This document shows positions 1-7,844 of a stretch of 64,000 bases of DNA, one piece after another. The stretch covers positions 186,001 to 250,000 of the forward strand of contig CAWBFD010000004.1 of NCBI GenBank assembly GCA_963788115.1, given 5' to 3'. Below the pieces are notes generated by a model. The model made no database searches. It was not told the origin of the DNA and saw only the letters and a program-made list of their open reading frames with translations. The DNA is from CAWBFD01 sp963788115 (GTDB taxonomy: Bacteria; Actinomycetota; Thermoleophilia; Solirubrobacterales; 70-9). The first letter of the stretch is position 1. Every line of letters starts with the position of its first letter. The position numbers and the translations under genes are program-made.

Positions 1-1
1 C

Positions 2-1447
2 GGCCAGAACAACGACCTTGCCTGGACGTTCACCAACGTCATGGCCGACGTCATGGACCTGTTCGTCGAGCGGATCGACGGCGACTCCTACGAGTTCGAG
101 GGCGACCGGCGCCCGCTGGCCGAGATCGCCGAGGAGATCCCGGTCAAGGGACGCGACCCGGAGCCGCTCCTGATTCGGGAGACGCACCACGGCCCGCTGG
201 TCAACTTCGCTCTCGCCGCGGACGACGACGAGCCGCTGGCGTTGAGCTGGGCGGCGTTGCGGTTTCCCGGAATCTCATCCGCCAATTTCTCGGTGCTCGA
301 CTTCTCCACGGGCGCCGAGCTTGTGCGCGGCCTCGCCGAGGTCCACGCGCCGGTCTCGAACCTCGTCTGGGCTGACCGCCACGGCTCGATCGGCTACAAG
401 ACGGTCGGCCGGCTGCCCCGCCGGCGCGGGGACTGTCCCGATCTGCCGAAGCCCGGCTGGACCGGCGAGTACGAGTGGGACGGTTGGGTTCCCTACGAGG
501 AGCAGCCCGAGCTCCGTGATCCCGAGGCGGGCTACCTGGTCACGGCGAACAACAAGGTCACGCCCGATGACTATCCGCACCACCTCTCGAGTGACTGGCT
601 CGACGGTTACCGCGCGCGTCGGATCTCCGAGCTGATCGAGGCCCAGCCCGAGCACGATCTCGATGGGTTCGCGGCGATCCAGGTCGACCTGTTCTCGATC
701 CCCGGAATCGAGACCGCGCGCCGCCTCGCCCGGCTGGAGCCTCGTGACCAGCGCGAGACCGCTGCGATCGAGCGGCTGCGAAGCTGGGATGGCTGGATGC
801 GCCCGGAGTCGATCGCCGCGACGGTCTACCAGGCGTTCACGCTGCGGCTCGGGCGCGAGGTGGCCCGATCGGCGATCGGGGATCGAGACCTGGCCGAGCG
901 CTGGCTCGACCGCGCCGACAACGGCTTCATCAGGCACGTGACCTCCCCCTGGCGCTGGCAGTCACACCTGCTCTCCCTGTGGGAGGAGGGCGACGAGGAG
1001 CTCGTCGGCCGCCCCTGGGACGACCTCGTCCTCGACGCGCTGCGCGGCGCCATCGACGATCTCTCCGACCGGTTCGGCCCCGATCCGGAGGGCTGGCGCT
1101 GGGGGCGCGTGCACCTGCTCGAGTTCCCGCATGCGCTCGGGACGGGAAACTCGCTGCTGCGCCGGATCTTCGCCCGAGCGGTCGAGGTCGGCGGCGGGCA
1201 GGAGACCGTCGCCCAGGTCGGCTGGGATCCGGGCGAGCCGTTCAAAGCGATCTGGGCCCCTTGCTGGCGGATGGTGGCCGACCCGGTCGCCCCCCAGCGA
1301 TCCCGCTGGGCGCAGTTCACCGGCGAGTCCGGGCACCCCGTCAGCGCTCACTACGACGACCTGCAGTCGCGTTGGCGCGACGGCCTGATGCAGCCCATGG
1401 CGGGCGAGGGGCCGTGGAGCGTGCTGACGCTGGAGCCGGCGAGCTGA
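2..1447 (+). CDS. Penicillin acylase family protein, C-terminal part (5' end outside window)
   Basis: Ntn-hydrolase of the penicillin acylase family (N-acyl amide or acyl-homoserine-lactone acylases), normally an exported precursor that cleaves itself into alpha and beta chains. The frame is open from the first bases of the window, so the gene starts upstream and the catalytic N-terminal Ser of the beta chain is not visible. Visible beta-chain features are the GQNNDLAWTFTNV block at positions 2-40, an HHGPLV motif near 185-200, ANNKV near 545-560 and a following R-A-R-R-I helix. About 480 residues remain, which fits most of a beta subunit. The stop overlaps the probable start of the next gene. 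The substrate cannot be told. Confidence 0.88.
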   Translation, partial: GQNNDLAWTFTNVMADVMDLFVERIDGDSYEFEGDRRPLAEIAEEIPVKGRDPEPLLIRETHHGPLVNFALAADDDEPLALSWAALRFPGISSANFSVLDFSTGAELVRGLAEVHAPVSNLVWADRHGSIGYKTVGRLPRRRGDCPDLPKPGWTGEYEWDGWVPYEEQPELRDPEAGYLVTANNKVTPDDYPHHLSSDWLDGYRARRISELIEAQPEHDLDGFAAIQVDLFSIPGIETARRLARLEPRDQRETAAIERLRSWDGWMRPESIAATVYQAFTLRLGREVARSAIGDRDLAERWLDRADNGFIRHVTSPWRWQSHLLSLWEEGDEELVGRPWDDLVLDALRGAIDDLSDRFGPDPEGWRWGRVHLLEFPHALGTGNSLLRRIFARAVEVGGGQETVAQVGWDPGEPFKAIWAPCWRMVADPVAPQRSRWAQFTGESGHPVSAHYDDLQSRWRDGLMQPMAGEGPWSVLTLEPAS

Positions 1448-1944
1448 GCCGCCGCTCCGAGATCAAGCTCGCGCGGGAGGAGCAGCTCGAGTTGCTCGAG
1501 GCGGGGCGGGTGGTCGTCGTGGCCACCCTCGGGCCGCGCGGCTGGCCCCACGTGATGCCGCTCTGGTACGTGCTCAGGGAGCCGGCCCGCGATCCGCCGC
1601 CTGACGGCCCGCCGCGGGAGATCTGGGTCTGGACCTACGCCAAGTCGCAGAAGGTGCGCAACCTCGAGCGGGATCCGCGGGCGACGCTGCTGGTCGACGC
1701 TGGGTTCGAGTACACGGAGCTGCACGGCGTCCAGATCGAGGCGGAGGCCATCCTGCATCGCGACCTGGAGGTCAAGGTCGAGTTCGCGCGCGACCTGACC
1801 GCCCGCTACGCGGAGGGGATCGAGTCAGTCGAGGGCGATGCCGCCGCCGCGCTCGTCGCTCAGGCCGAAAAGCGCGTCGCGATCAGCTTCGAGCCCAGGC
1901 GGGTCGCCACCTGGGATCACCGGAAGCTGGGCGGCACCTACTAG
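1414..1944 (+). CDS. Pyridoxamine 5'-phosphate oxidase-like split-barrel flavin/F420 protein
   Basis: Small split beta-barrel protein of the PPOX/FDOR superfamily, whose members bind FMN, F420 or heme and carry out cytosolic redox reactions. It has the N-terminal helix EEQLELLEAGRVVVVATLG, then PHVMPLWYV (substrate/flavin strand), KVRNLERDPRATLLVD and the characteristic C-terminal RVATWDHRKLGGTY. About 176 residues is normal for the family. The start is uncertain: GTG at 1414 overlaps the acylase gene by 34 bases, whereas the homologous domain begins nearer 1445-1460, where only CTG or TTG codons are available. The substrate and the choice between FMN and F420 cannot be decided from sequence. 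Confidence 0.75.
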   Translation: MERADAGAGELSRRSEIKLAREEQLELLEAGRVVVVATLGPRGWPHVMPLWYVLREPARDPPPDGPPREIWVWTYAKSQKVRNLERDPRATLLVDAGFEYTELHGVQIEAEAILHRDLEVKVEFARDLTARYAEGIESVEGDAAAALVAQAEKRVAISFEPRRVATWDHRKLGGTY

Positions 1945-1956
1945 CCTTGCCGCTCG

Positions 1957-3030
1957 ATGGAGAGCCTCAGGGGCCTGATCCTCTCGGGCGGGGCGGGAAC
2001 CCGGCTGCGCCCGATCACCCACACCTCGGCGAAGCAGCTCGTGCCCGTCGCCAACAAGCCCGTGCTGTTCTACGGGATCGAGGCGCTGGTCGCGGCGGGG
2101 ATCACCGAGCTCGGCGTGATCGTGGCCCCCGAGACCGCCGACGAGATCCGCGCCGCGGTCGGAGACGGCTCGAACTTCGGCGCCCGGACCACGTTCATCG
2201 AGCAGGACGAGCCCAGGGGCCTCGCCGATGCCCTGCTCACCGCGGAGGGGTTCCTCCAGGATGGGCCGTTCGTCATGTACCTCGGTGACAACCTGCTGCG
2301 AGACGGCATCCAGGACCTGGTTGCGCACTTTCGCGACGCGGAGCCCGATGCGCTGATCCTGCTCACCCAGGTCTCCGACCCCGGGCGGTACGGCGTCGCG
2401 GAGCTCGACGGGGATCGGGTCGTCCGCCTGGTCGAGAAGCCGAAGGAGCCACCCAGCCAGATGGCGTTGGTCGGCGTCTACATGTTCGGCCCGCGGATCT
2501 TCGAGGCGGCGAAGCGGATCGAGCCGTCGTGGCGCAACGAGCTCGAGATCACCGACGCGATCCAGGTGCTGATCGACGACGGGCGCCGGGTCGAGAGCGA
2601 CACGGTCGGCGGCTGGTGGAAGGACACCGGCCAGCTCGACGACATGCTGGAGGCGAACCGGCTGGTGCTCGAGGACATCGAGCGGCGGATCGACGGCGAG
2701 CTGGTTGAGGCTCGGGTCGAGGGCAGGGTGGTAGTCGAGGCCGGGGCGAGGCTGGAGCGCTCCCTCGTGCGCGGCCCCGCGATCGTCGGCGCCGGTGCCA
2801 GGGTCAGCGACGCCTACGTCGGCCCCTACACATCGATCGGGCCCGAGGTGACCGTTGTGCGCGCGGAGGTGGAGCACTCGATCCTGCTCGAGGGATCGAG
2901 CGTGGCCGATCTCGACGCGCGCCTGGAGGCCAGCATGCTGGGACGCAACGTGAAGTGCGTGCGCGGCGACTCCATGCCGCGGACCCTGCGGATGATCGTC
3001 GGTGACAACTCGGAGATCCGAGTGCCGTGA
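1957..3030 (+). CDS. rfbA: Glucose-1-phosphate thymidylyltransferase, long form
   Basis: Makes dTDP-glucose from glucose-1-phosphate and dTTP, the first step of dTDP-sugar (rhamnose-type) synthesis in the cytosol. The nucleotidyltransferase signature LSGGAGTRLRPIT lies at residues 9-21, with K26 in SAKQLVPV, YLGDN in the middle and EKPKEPPS before the C-terminal part. At 357 residues it is the long type, with a left-handed beta-helix tail (repeats such as VVEAGARLERS and IVGAGARVSD). A -10-like TAGCCT (1942-1947) lies 9 bases before the ATG, so the mRNA may be leaderless. It overlaps rfbD by 4 bases (GTGA). This long subfamily also serves in antibiotic deoxysugar pathways, so the final sugar is not certain. 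Confidence 0.9.
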   Translation: MESLRGLILSGGAGTRLRPITHTSAKQLVPVANKPVLFYGIEALVAAGITELGVIVAPETADEIRAAVGDGSNFGARTTFIEQDEPRGLADALLTAEGFLQDGPFVMYLGDNLLRDGIQDLVAHFRDAEPDALILLTQVSDPGRYGVAELDGDRVVRLVEKPKEPPSQMALVGVYMFGPRIFEAAKRIEPSWRNELEITDAIQVLIDDGRRVESDTVGGWWKDTGQLDDMLEANRLVLEDIERRIDGELVEARVEGRVVVEAGARLERSLVRGPAIVGAGARVSDAYVGPYTSIGPEVTVVRAEVEHSILLEGSSVADLDARLEASMLGRNVKCVRGDSMPRTLRMIVGDNSEIRVP

Positions 3031-3923
3031 GGGTCGTCGTCACAGGCGCCGGAGGGATGCTCGGGCGGGAGGTGGTCGAGGCCGCCCTCGACCGAGGCCA
3101 CGAGGTCGCCAGGCTGAGGCGCGAGGACCTCGACATCACGGTCGGCGGTGACGTCGACTACGCGGTCGCCCACTACCGCCCGGCGGCGGTGATCAACTGC
3201 GCCGCCTGGACCGATGTGGACGGCGCCGAGGCCGATGAGGCCGGTGCGACCATAGTCAACGACCACGGGGCCGGCTTGGTCGCGACGGCGGCCGCCTCGG
3301 TCGGCGCGAAGGTCATCCACCCCTCGACCGACTACGTGTTCGACGGATCTCGCCGCCGGCCGTACTTTGAGTCGGATCTGCCGGCGCCGCTATCCGCCTA
3401 CGGCCGCTCGAAGCTCGCCGGCGAGACCTCGGTGACGGTCGTGAACCGGCGGCACATGATCGTCCGCACCGCCTGGCTGTTCGGCCTCGGCCGGGACAAC
3501 TTCGTCGAGACGATGCTGCGGGCGGGCGCCGAGCAACCGGAGGTGCTGGTGGTCTCGGACCAGGTCAGCTCCCCCACCTATACCCGGCACCTTGCGGCGG
3601 CGCTGGTGCTGCTCGCCGAGGGCGAGAGCTTCGGCATCCATCACATCGTTGCGTCCGGGCACTGCTCGAGGTTCGAGTACGCGCAGGAGATCTTCGATCA
3701 GGCAGGGCTCGAGACGCGGGTGATGGCGGCCACGGCCGAGATGCTTCCCACCCCGGCCCGCAGGCCGGCGTACTCGGTGCTCGGCTCCGAGCGGCCCGAC
3801 CCGATCGTGCTACCGGAGTGGCGCCAGGGCCTCGCCGAGTATCTGGCGGAGCGGAGCCCCCGGCGTGGCGACGGAGGGGAGCCCCAGGCCCGGGCGCCGA
3901 GCTCGCAACCGGAGCCTCGGTGA
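3027..3923 (+). CDS. rfbD: dTDP-4-dehydrorhamnose reductase
   Basis: NADPH-dependent SDR enzyme that reduces dTDP-4-keto-rhamnose to dTDP-rhamnose in the cytosol. Visible are the N-terminal Rossmann motif TGAGGMLGREV, NCAAWTDVDGAE (typical of RmlD), STDYVFDG and the catalytic YGRSKLAGE (Y-x3-K). 298 residues is the usual length. It starts with GTG inside the stop of rfbA and ends inside the start of rfbB, so the three genes are probably translationally coupled. The 3' end has a Pro/Arg/Gly-rich tail of roughly 15 residues beyond the domain. The 3,5-epimerase gene rfbC needed for rhamnose is not in this window. Confidence 0.9.
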   Translation: MRVVVTGAGGMLGREVVEAALDRGHEVARLRREDLDITVGGDVDYAVAHYRPAAVINCAAWTDVDGAEADEAGATIVNDHGAGLVATAAASVGAKVIHPSTDYVFDGSRRRPYFESDLPAPLSAYGRSKLAGETSVTVVNRRHMIVRTAWLFGLGRDNFVETMLRAGAEQPEVLVVSDQVSSPTYTRHLAAALVLLAEGESFGIHHIVASGHCSRFEYAQEIFDQAGLETRVMAATAEMLPTPARRPAYSVLGSERPDPIVLPEWRQGLAEYLAERSPRRGDGGEPQARAPSSQPEPR

Positions 3924-4921
3924 GAGTCCTGGTCGCCGGCGGGGCGGGCTTCATCGGGTCCGCCTACGTCCGCCACCGCCTCGAGGCCGATCCCGACGGA
4001 TCGGTGCGGGTGCTCGACAAGCTCACGTACGCCGGACGGCGAGAGAACCTCGAGGGCCTGCCCGACGACCGCGTGGAGCTGGGCGTGGGAGACGTCGCCG
4101 ACCGCGACGCGGTCGCCGCCGCGGTCGAAGGCTGCGACGCGATCGTCAACTTCGCGGCCGAGTCGCACGTGGATCGCTCGATTCACTCGCCGACGGAGTT
4201 CATCCAGACCGACGTCTTCGGCACCTTGGTGCTGCTCGAGGCGGCGCGCGACGGGGGCCTGCGGCACGTCCAGGTCTCCACCGACGAGGTGTACGGCTCG
4301 ATCGACACGGGTGCGTTCAGCGAGGAGTCGGCGCTTCGCCCGTCCTCGCCCTACTCGGCATCGAAGGCGGGCGCCGATCTGATAACCGGCGCGTTCCACC
4401 GCACCTACCAGGCCGACGCGCTGATCGTGCGGGCCTCGAACACATACGGCCCGCGCCAGCATCCCGAGAAGCTGATCCCGCTCAGCATCCTCAATGCGCT
4501 CGCCGGCGATCCGCTGCCGCTCTACGGCGATGGCATGCAGGTCCGCAACTGGCTGTTCGTGGAGGACTGCGCCGCCGCGATCGATCGGGCGCTCGGGCGC
4601 GGTAAGGCGGGCGACGTCTATAACGTCGGCGGTCCCGCCGAGCTGACCAACATCCAGGTGGTGCGCCGCATCCTCGAGCTCACGGGACGGGACGAGTCGC
4701 TGCTCGAGCACGTCGAGGACCGCCCTGGCCACGACCGTCGCTACTCGCTCTCGTCCGAGCGGGCACGCTCGGAGCTCGGCTGGGAACCCACCGTGGCCTT
4801 CGACGAGGGGCTGGGCCGGACGGTGCAGTGGTACCGCGACAACGAGTGGTGGTGGGGACCGATCCGCTCTGGCGAGTACCGCACCTACTACCGGCGCCAG
4901 TACGGCCGCTCGCTGCGCTGA
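3920..4921 (+). CDS. rfbB: dTDP-glucose 4,6-dehydratase
   Basis: Converts dTDP-glucose to dTDP-4-keto-6-deoxyglucose using bound NAD+, the second step of the pathway. The Rossmann motif GGAGFIGS is at residues 7-14, followed by DKLTYAGRRENL (RmlB-specific), FAAESHVDRSI, STDEVYGSI and the active-site YSASKAGAD (Y-x3-K). RPGHDRRYS near the C terminus is also typical. The GTG at 3920 was chosen because the domain starts directly there (VRVLVAGGAGF) and because it gives the same GTGA overlap as the gene before; the frame stays open further upstream without homology. 333 residues is normal for the family. Confidence 0.92.
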   Translation: MRVLVAGGAGFIGSAYVRHRLEADPDGSVRVLDKLTYAGRRENLEGLPDDRVELGVGDVADRDAVAAAVEGCDAIVNFAAESHVDRSIHSPTEFIQTDVFGTLVLLEAARDGGLRHVQVSTDEVYGSIDTGAFSEESALRPSSPYSASKAGADLITGAFHRTYQADALIVRASNTYGPRQHPEKLIPLSILNALAGDPLPLYGDGMQVRNWLFVEDCAAAIDRALGRGKAGDVYNVGGPAELTNIQVVRRILELTGRDESLLEHVEDRPGHDRRYSLSSERARSELGWEPTVAFDEGLGRTVQWYRDNEWWWGPIRSGEYRTYYRRQYGRSLR

Positions 4922-4976
4922 TACCGAGCCGGGCCTGGACGCTGGACACGCCGTTGGGCGTCGGGTAGCGTCGCCA

Positions 4977-5048
4977 AGTGGTCGCCGCCGCAATTACGGT
5001 CCCGTTTGGCGGCGTCGGCCGAACCGAAACTACGACGGAGACCACTAG
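4977..5048. repeat. Palindromic intergenic element, AGTGGTC family, copy 1
   Basis: The left arm AGTGGTCGCCGCCGCAATTA and the right arm ending GACGGAGACCACTAGG pair imperfectly over about 24 bases. The element resembles the one at 36950-37028 in both arms and inner sequence (GCCGCAA, TTGGCGG, CGAAC, CTACG in the same order). The right arm contains the likely Shine-Dalgarno CGGAG of the gene starting at 5049, so the hairpin could mask that site. No open reading frame is inside. Confidence 0.65.
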
Positions 5049-6107
5049 GTGAGCACCGACCCGCGGAAGATCGCCGCCGGCCTCAGCCGCGCGCTTGATT
5101 CGGATCAGACCGAGGAGGCCGAGATCGACGTGGACAGCGCTCGGCTGATCATCTTCTCCGACCAGCACAAGGGGACGCGCGACGGGGCCGACGACTTCTT
5201 CCGCTGCGAGCGCGCGTACAACGCGGCGCTCGCGTACTACCTCGAATCCGGCTACGACCTGTACGTGCTGGGGGACGCGGAGGAGCTCTGGGAGAACGAT
5301 CCGGAGCCGGTGCTGGCGGCCTACGACGAGACGCTCGCGCTCGAGGCTGAGTTTCATCGCCAGGGCCGGTACGTACGGTTCTGGGGCAATCACGACGACG
5401 AGTGGCGCTATGACGACCAGGTGGAGAAGCACATGCGCTCGAGCTTCCCCGGGTTGAAGGTCCGCGAGGCGCTTCGCCTGCGCATGCTGCGGCAGGCCGA
5501 CGAGCTTGGGCTGATCTACCTCGCCCATGGCCATCAGGGGACGAGCGAGAGCGAGCGGTTCGCCTGGCTCTCGCGCCTGTTCGTGCGCTACGTGTGGCGA
5601 CCGGTCCAGCGCAGGCTCAACATCGCGATCGCCACCCCGGCTACCGACTGGGACCTCCGTGAGGACCACGAGCGGGCGATGTTTGCCTGGGCCCAGGCCC
5701 ATCCCTCAAAGCCGGTGCTGATCACCGGCCACACCCATCGCCCGGTCTTCGGTGAGAGCAAGCCCTCCGCGCCCAGCCGACGCTCAGAGCAACAGCTGGC
5801 GGAGGAGCTCGAGCAGGGCCGGGCCGCGCCGACTCCCGATCGGGCGCGGATCGCGAGCCTCCGTGCCGAGCTCGAGCTGGTCAGGGCGGAGGGCCGGCGT
5901 TTTCTGCGACCGCCGATCCCGATCGACCCGCCCTGCTACTTCAACACCGGCTGCTGCTCCTTCGGGGACGGCGACGTCACCGGGATCGAGATCGCCGACG
6001 GCCAGATCAGGCTGATTCGGTGGGACAGCGAGGGGGCGACGCCGGAGGCGAAGGTGCTGGCCGCCGATCGGCTCGAGAACGTGCTGGCGGCCGTCCGAGG
6101 CATCTAG
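5049..6107 (+). CDS. Calcineurin-like metallophosphoesterase
   Basis: Cytosolic metal-dependent phosphoesterase of the calcineurin/LpxH-like type. The metal-binding motifs occur in order: FSDQHKG (D-x-H), GDAEELWEN (GD-x2-E-x-W, as in LpxH-like enzymes), GNHDDEW, a histidine in AHGHQG and the final GHTHRP. 352 residues. An Arg/Glu-rich helical insert (about residues 235-280) sits between the GHTH motif and the last strands. It starts with GTG directly behind a palindromic element and ends with the TAG that forms the left end of the next element. The substrate is unknown; a lipid A role is unlikely in an actinobacterium. Confidence 0.85.
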   Translation: MSTDPRKIAAGLSRALDSDQTEEAEIDVDSARLIIFSDQHKGTRDGADDFFRCERAYNAALAYYLESGYDLYVLGDAEELWENDPEPVLAAYDETLALEAEFHRQGRYVRFWGNHDDEWRYDDQVEKHMRSSFPGLKVREALRLRMLRQADELGLIYLAHGHQGTSESERFAWLSRLFVRYVWRPVQRRLNIAIATPATDWDLREDHERAMFAWAQAHPSKPVLITGHTHRPVFGESKPSAPSRRSEQQLAEELEQGRAAPTPDRARIASLRAELELVRAEGRRFLRPPIPIDPPCYFNTGCCSFGDGDVTGIEIADGQIRLIRWDSEGATPEAKVLAADRLENVLAAVRGI

Positions 6108-6271
6108 ATGAGGTGTTCCACGACCCCACGCCCGCGGACGAGGCGCCTGGGACGTCCATCTCGGCGTCCTCGGCCGCTCGCGTGGCGCTGCCACGCCACG
6201 CGGCCTGCGTCCTTGAGCTGCTCGGCCAGGCGCCTCCCCGCGCACGCGCGGCCGTGGAACAACTCATCTAG
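6104..6271. repeat. Structured intergenic element, GCGTCCT-core family, copy 1
   Basis: 168 bp with three nested stems. The outer arms CTAGATGAGGTGTTCCACG (6104-6122) and CGTGGAACAACTCATCTAG (6253-6271) pair with one mismatch. The middle arms are AGGCGCCTGG (6141-6150) and CCAGGCGCCT (6226-6235). The inner hairpin is GCGTGGC-gct-GCCACGC (6180-6196). Between middle and inner stems lie GCGTCCTCGG on the left and GCGTCCTTG on the right, as in the copies at 9282, 35975 and 48197. The left end contains the stop codon of the upstream gene. The outer arms match those of the short element at 25180. Confidence 0.75.
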
Positions 6272-6298
6272 CCCCAACCGTTGGTAGCTTGATTCGCC

Positions 6299-7195
6299 GT
6301 GGTCGAGGTCGTTGCCCGGCTCCTACTGGGGGCAGTTCTGATCGGATCGGCAGGGATGAAGCTCGCGAGCCCGGCGTCGAGCAGGGCCGCGCTCGCCACC
6401 TTCGGCTTCGCCGGCGGTGTGACCGGGTGGATCGTCTGGAGCGGCCTGATCGTCACCGAGCTCGGGCTCGGGATCGCCGTGATCGCCGGGGTGGGAGATG
6501 CCGCGTGGATCGCGGCCGGGCTGATGTTGACCTTCGCCGCCGCGATGGTCGGCGCGATTCTGCGCGGTCGGGCTGGGGCGCCGTGCGCCTGCTTCGGCTC
6601 GCGCTCGTCGGTCTCGTGGGCCGCGGTCGCCCGCAATCTCGCCCTCGCCGCGGGCTTCGTCGCGATCGCGATTGCACCGGAGCCGAGCCTCGAGACCGAT
6701 GAGTGGCTGGCGATCGGGTTGGGGGTGGCGCTGGTCGCCTGCGTCGGGCTGGCGATCGCCGTCCTGGCGCTCGCCCGCGAGATCGGGATGCTGCGCCTGC
6801 GCCTCGGGCCGGGCGCGGCGCTCGAGATCCCGGAGGAGGGCCCCGAGCTGGGATCGCGGAGTGCCCTGATCGAGCGCTTCGAGTTGCGGCCCGAGACCGA
6901 GCTGGCGCTGGCCGTGTTCACGTCCGAGGGCTGTCACGTCTGCCGCTCACTGGGTCCCGCGGTTGACTCTCTCGAAGGCGATCCGGTTCTGGCGGTGGCG
7001 AGGTTCGACGAGGTCACCGACGCCGATGCCTGGCGCCTGGCCGGGATACCGGGCAGCCCGTTTGGCGTGGCGGTCGGTCCCGATGGCACCGTCCTCGCCA
7101 AGGGCACCTTCAACAACCTCGCCCAGCTGGAGAGCATCGTCGCCACCGGCCTGAGGCGCAGGGGAGCTCTGGCGGAGGTGGCGGGGCATGGCTAG
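6299..7195 (+). CDS. MauE-like (DoxX-type) membrane protein fused to a thioredoxin-like MauD domain
   Basis: Membrane redox protein of a methylamine-utilisation-like maturation system. The N-terminal half is MauE/DoxX-like with four or five hydrophobic helices (first near residues 5-20) and the family motif APCACFG with C96 and C98. After another helix (about 137-160), the C-terminal half (about 185-298) is thioredoxin-like, with redox motif GCHVC (C212, C215) and the cis-Pro loop IPGSP (about 250-254). By analogy it shuttles electrons or disulfides across the membrane to a domain outside the cell. It overlaps the next gene by 8 bases. A -10 TAGCTT (6285-6290) lies 8 bases before the GTG, suggesting a leaderless mRNA. 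In known mau clusters these functions are separate genes (mauE, mauD). Confidence 0.75.
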   Translation: MVEVVARLLLGAVLIGSAGMKLASPASSRAALATFGFAGGVTGWIVWSGLIVTELGLGIAVIAGVGDAAWIAAGLMLTFAAAMVGAILRGRAGAPCACFGSRSSVSWAAVARNLALAAGFVAIAIAPEPSLETDEWLAIGLGVALVACVGLAIAVLALAREIGMLRLRLGPGAALEIPEEGPELGSRSALIERFELRPETELALAVFTSEGCHVCRSLGPAVDSLEGDPVLAVARFDEVTDADAWRLAGIPGSPFGVAVGPDGTVLAKGTFNNLAQLESIVATGLRRRGALAEVAGHG

Positions 7196-7808
7196 GCTGG
7201 GCCGCGGCACCCACGATCGCGAGCCGGCCGCGGGCGAGGACCGAGTCGGCCAGGCGGTTGACTCGCTCGCGGGGGACAGCTCCCGCCGCGGCTTCCTCGC
7301 CCGCGTCGGCGGGGCACTCGTCGCGGCCACCGCCGGCGGACTCGTGGCCAAGGCGGTAAAGCCGGGCGACGCGGAGGCGTACCACTTCTGCGGCCACATC
7401 TTCACCACGGGCTCGTGCGTGCATCCACTCGGCCTGCCGCGGCTCGACAGCCGCGGCCGACCGATCCACCCCACCGACGGCAAGCCGGTCGACGACCTCG
7501 GACGGCGGATCAACGGCCACGGGCTCCCGATCTATGAGGGCGGCGACCTGATCCGGGATCCCGACGGGCGGCCGCTGCCACCCGGCCCCCGAACGAACGT
7601 GTGCAGCCGGACCGCTCAGATCTACGGGATCAATGCCGCGCTCCAGGGTGGTTGGTACCGGTGCTGTGGCGGCAAGGTGCGGAAGCTTTGGGACTGCTGC
7701 TCGCCCTCGGATCGCCGGATCAACGGCGACGCCTCGCTGAGCGGCTACTGCTACGGGGGCCGCAAGGTGTTCTGCGTGACCTACTTCCAGACCAATGTGC
7801 CCTGCTGA
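7188..7808 (+). CDS. Tat-exported Cys-rich protein resembling methylamine dehydrogenase light chain (MauA-like)
   Basis: 206 residues with a Tat-type leader (SRRGFLARV at 32-40, then a hydrophobic stretch to about 55). The mature part has ten Cys (68, 77, 139, 159, 160, 170, 171, 188, 196, 206), as expected of the disulfide-rich MauA fold, with blocks GGWYRCCGG, WDCC and VFCVTYF. In real MauA two Trp about 50 residues apart form the TTQ cofactor. Here only W156 and W168 exist, and the position that should hold the second Trp (before a Cys) reads F195-C196. TTQ formation therefore seems unlikely. Residues 84-134 hold a low-complexity insert with repeated D-x2-G-R-P-like units. It sits between MauE/D-like and MauF-like genes, which fits a client of that pathway. 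The true role is unknown. Confidence 0.65.
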   Translation: MARLGRGTHDREPAAGEDRVGQAVDSLAGDSSRRGFLARVGGALVAATAGGLVAKAVKPGDAEAYHFCGHIFTTGSCVHPLGLPRLDSRGRPIHPTDGKPVDDLGRRINGHGLPIYEGGDLIRDPDGRPLPPGPRTNVCSRTAQIYGINAALQGGWYRCCGGKVRKLWDCCSPSDRRINGDASLSGYCYGGRKVFCVTYFQTNVPC

Positions 7809-7844
7809 GACTCGCCTGACCCACGGACGCAGGATGGGTGCGGG

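Noticed and set aside
6104..6271. Reading the palindromic elements simply as rho-independent terminators
   Set aside because: No T-tracts follow the stems, several copies lie between divergent starts where no transcript ends, and the internal GCGTCCT loops are conserved.
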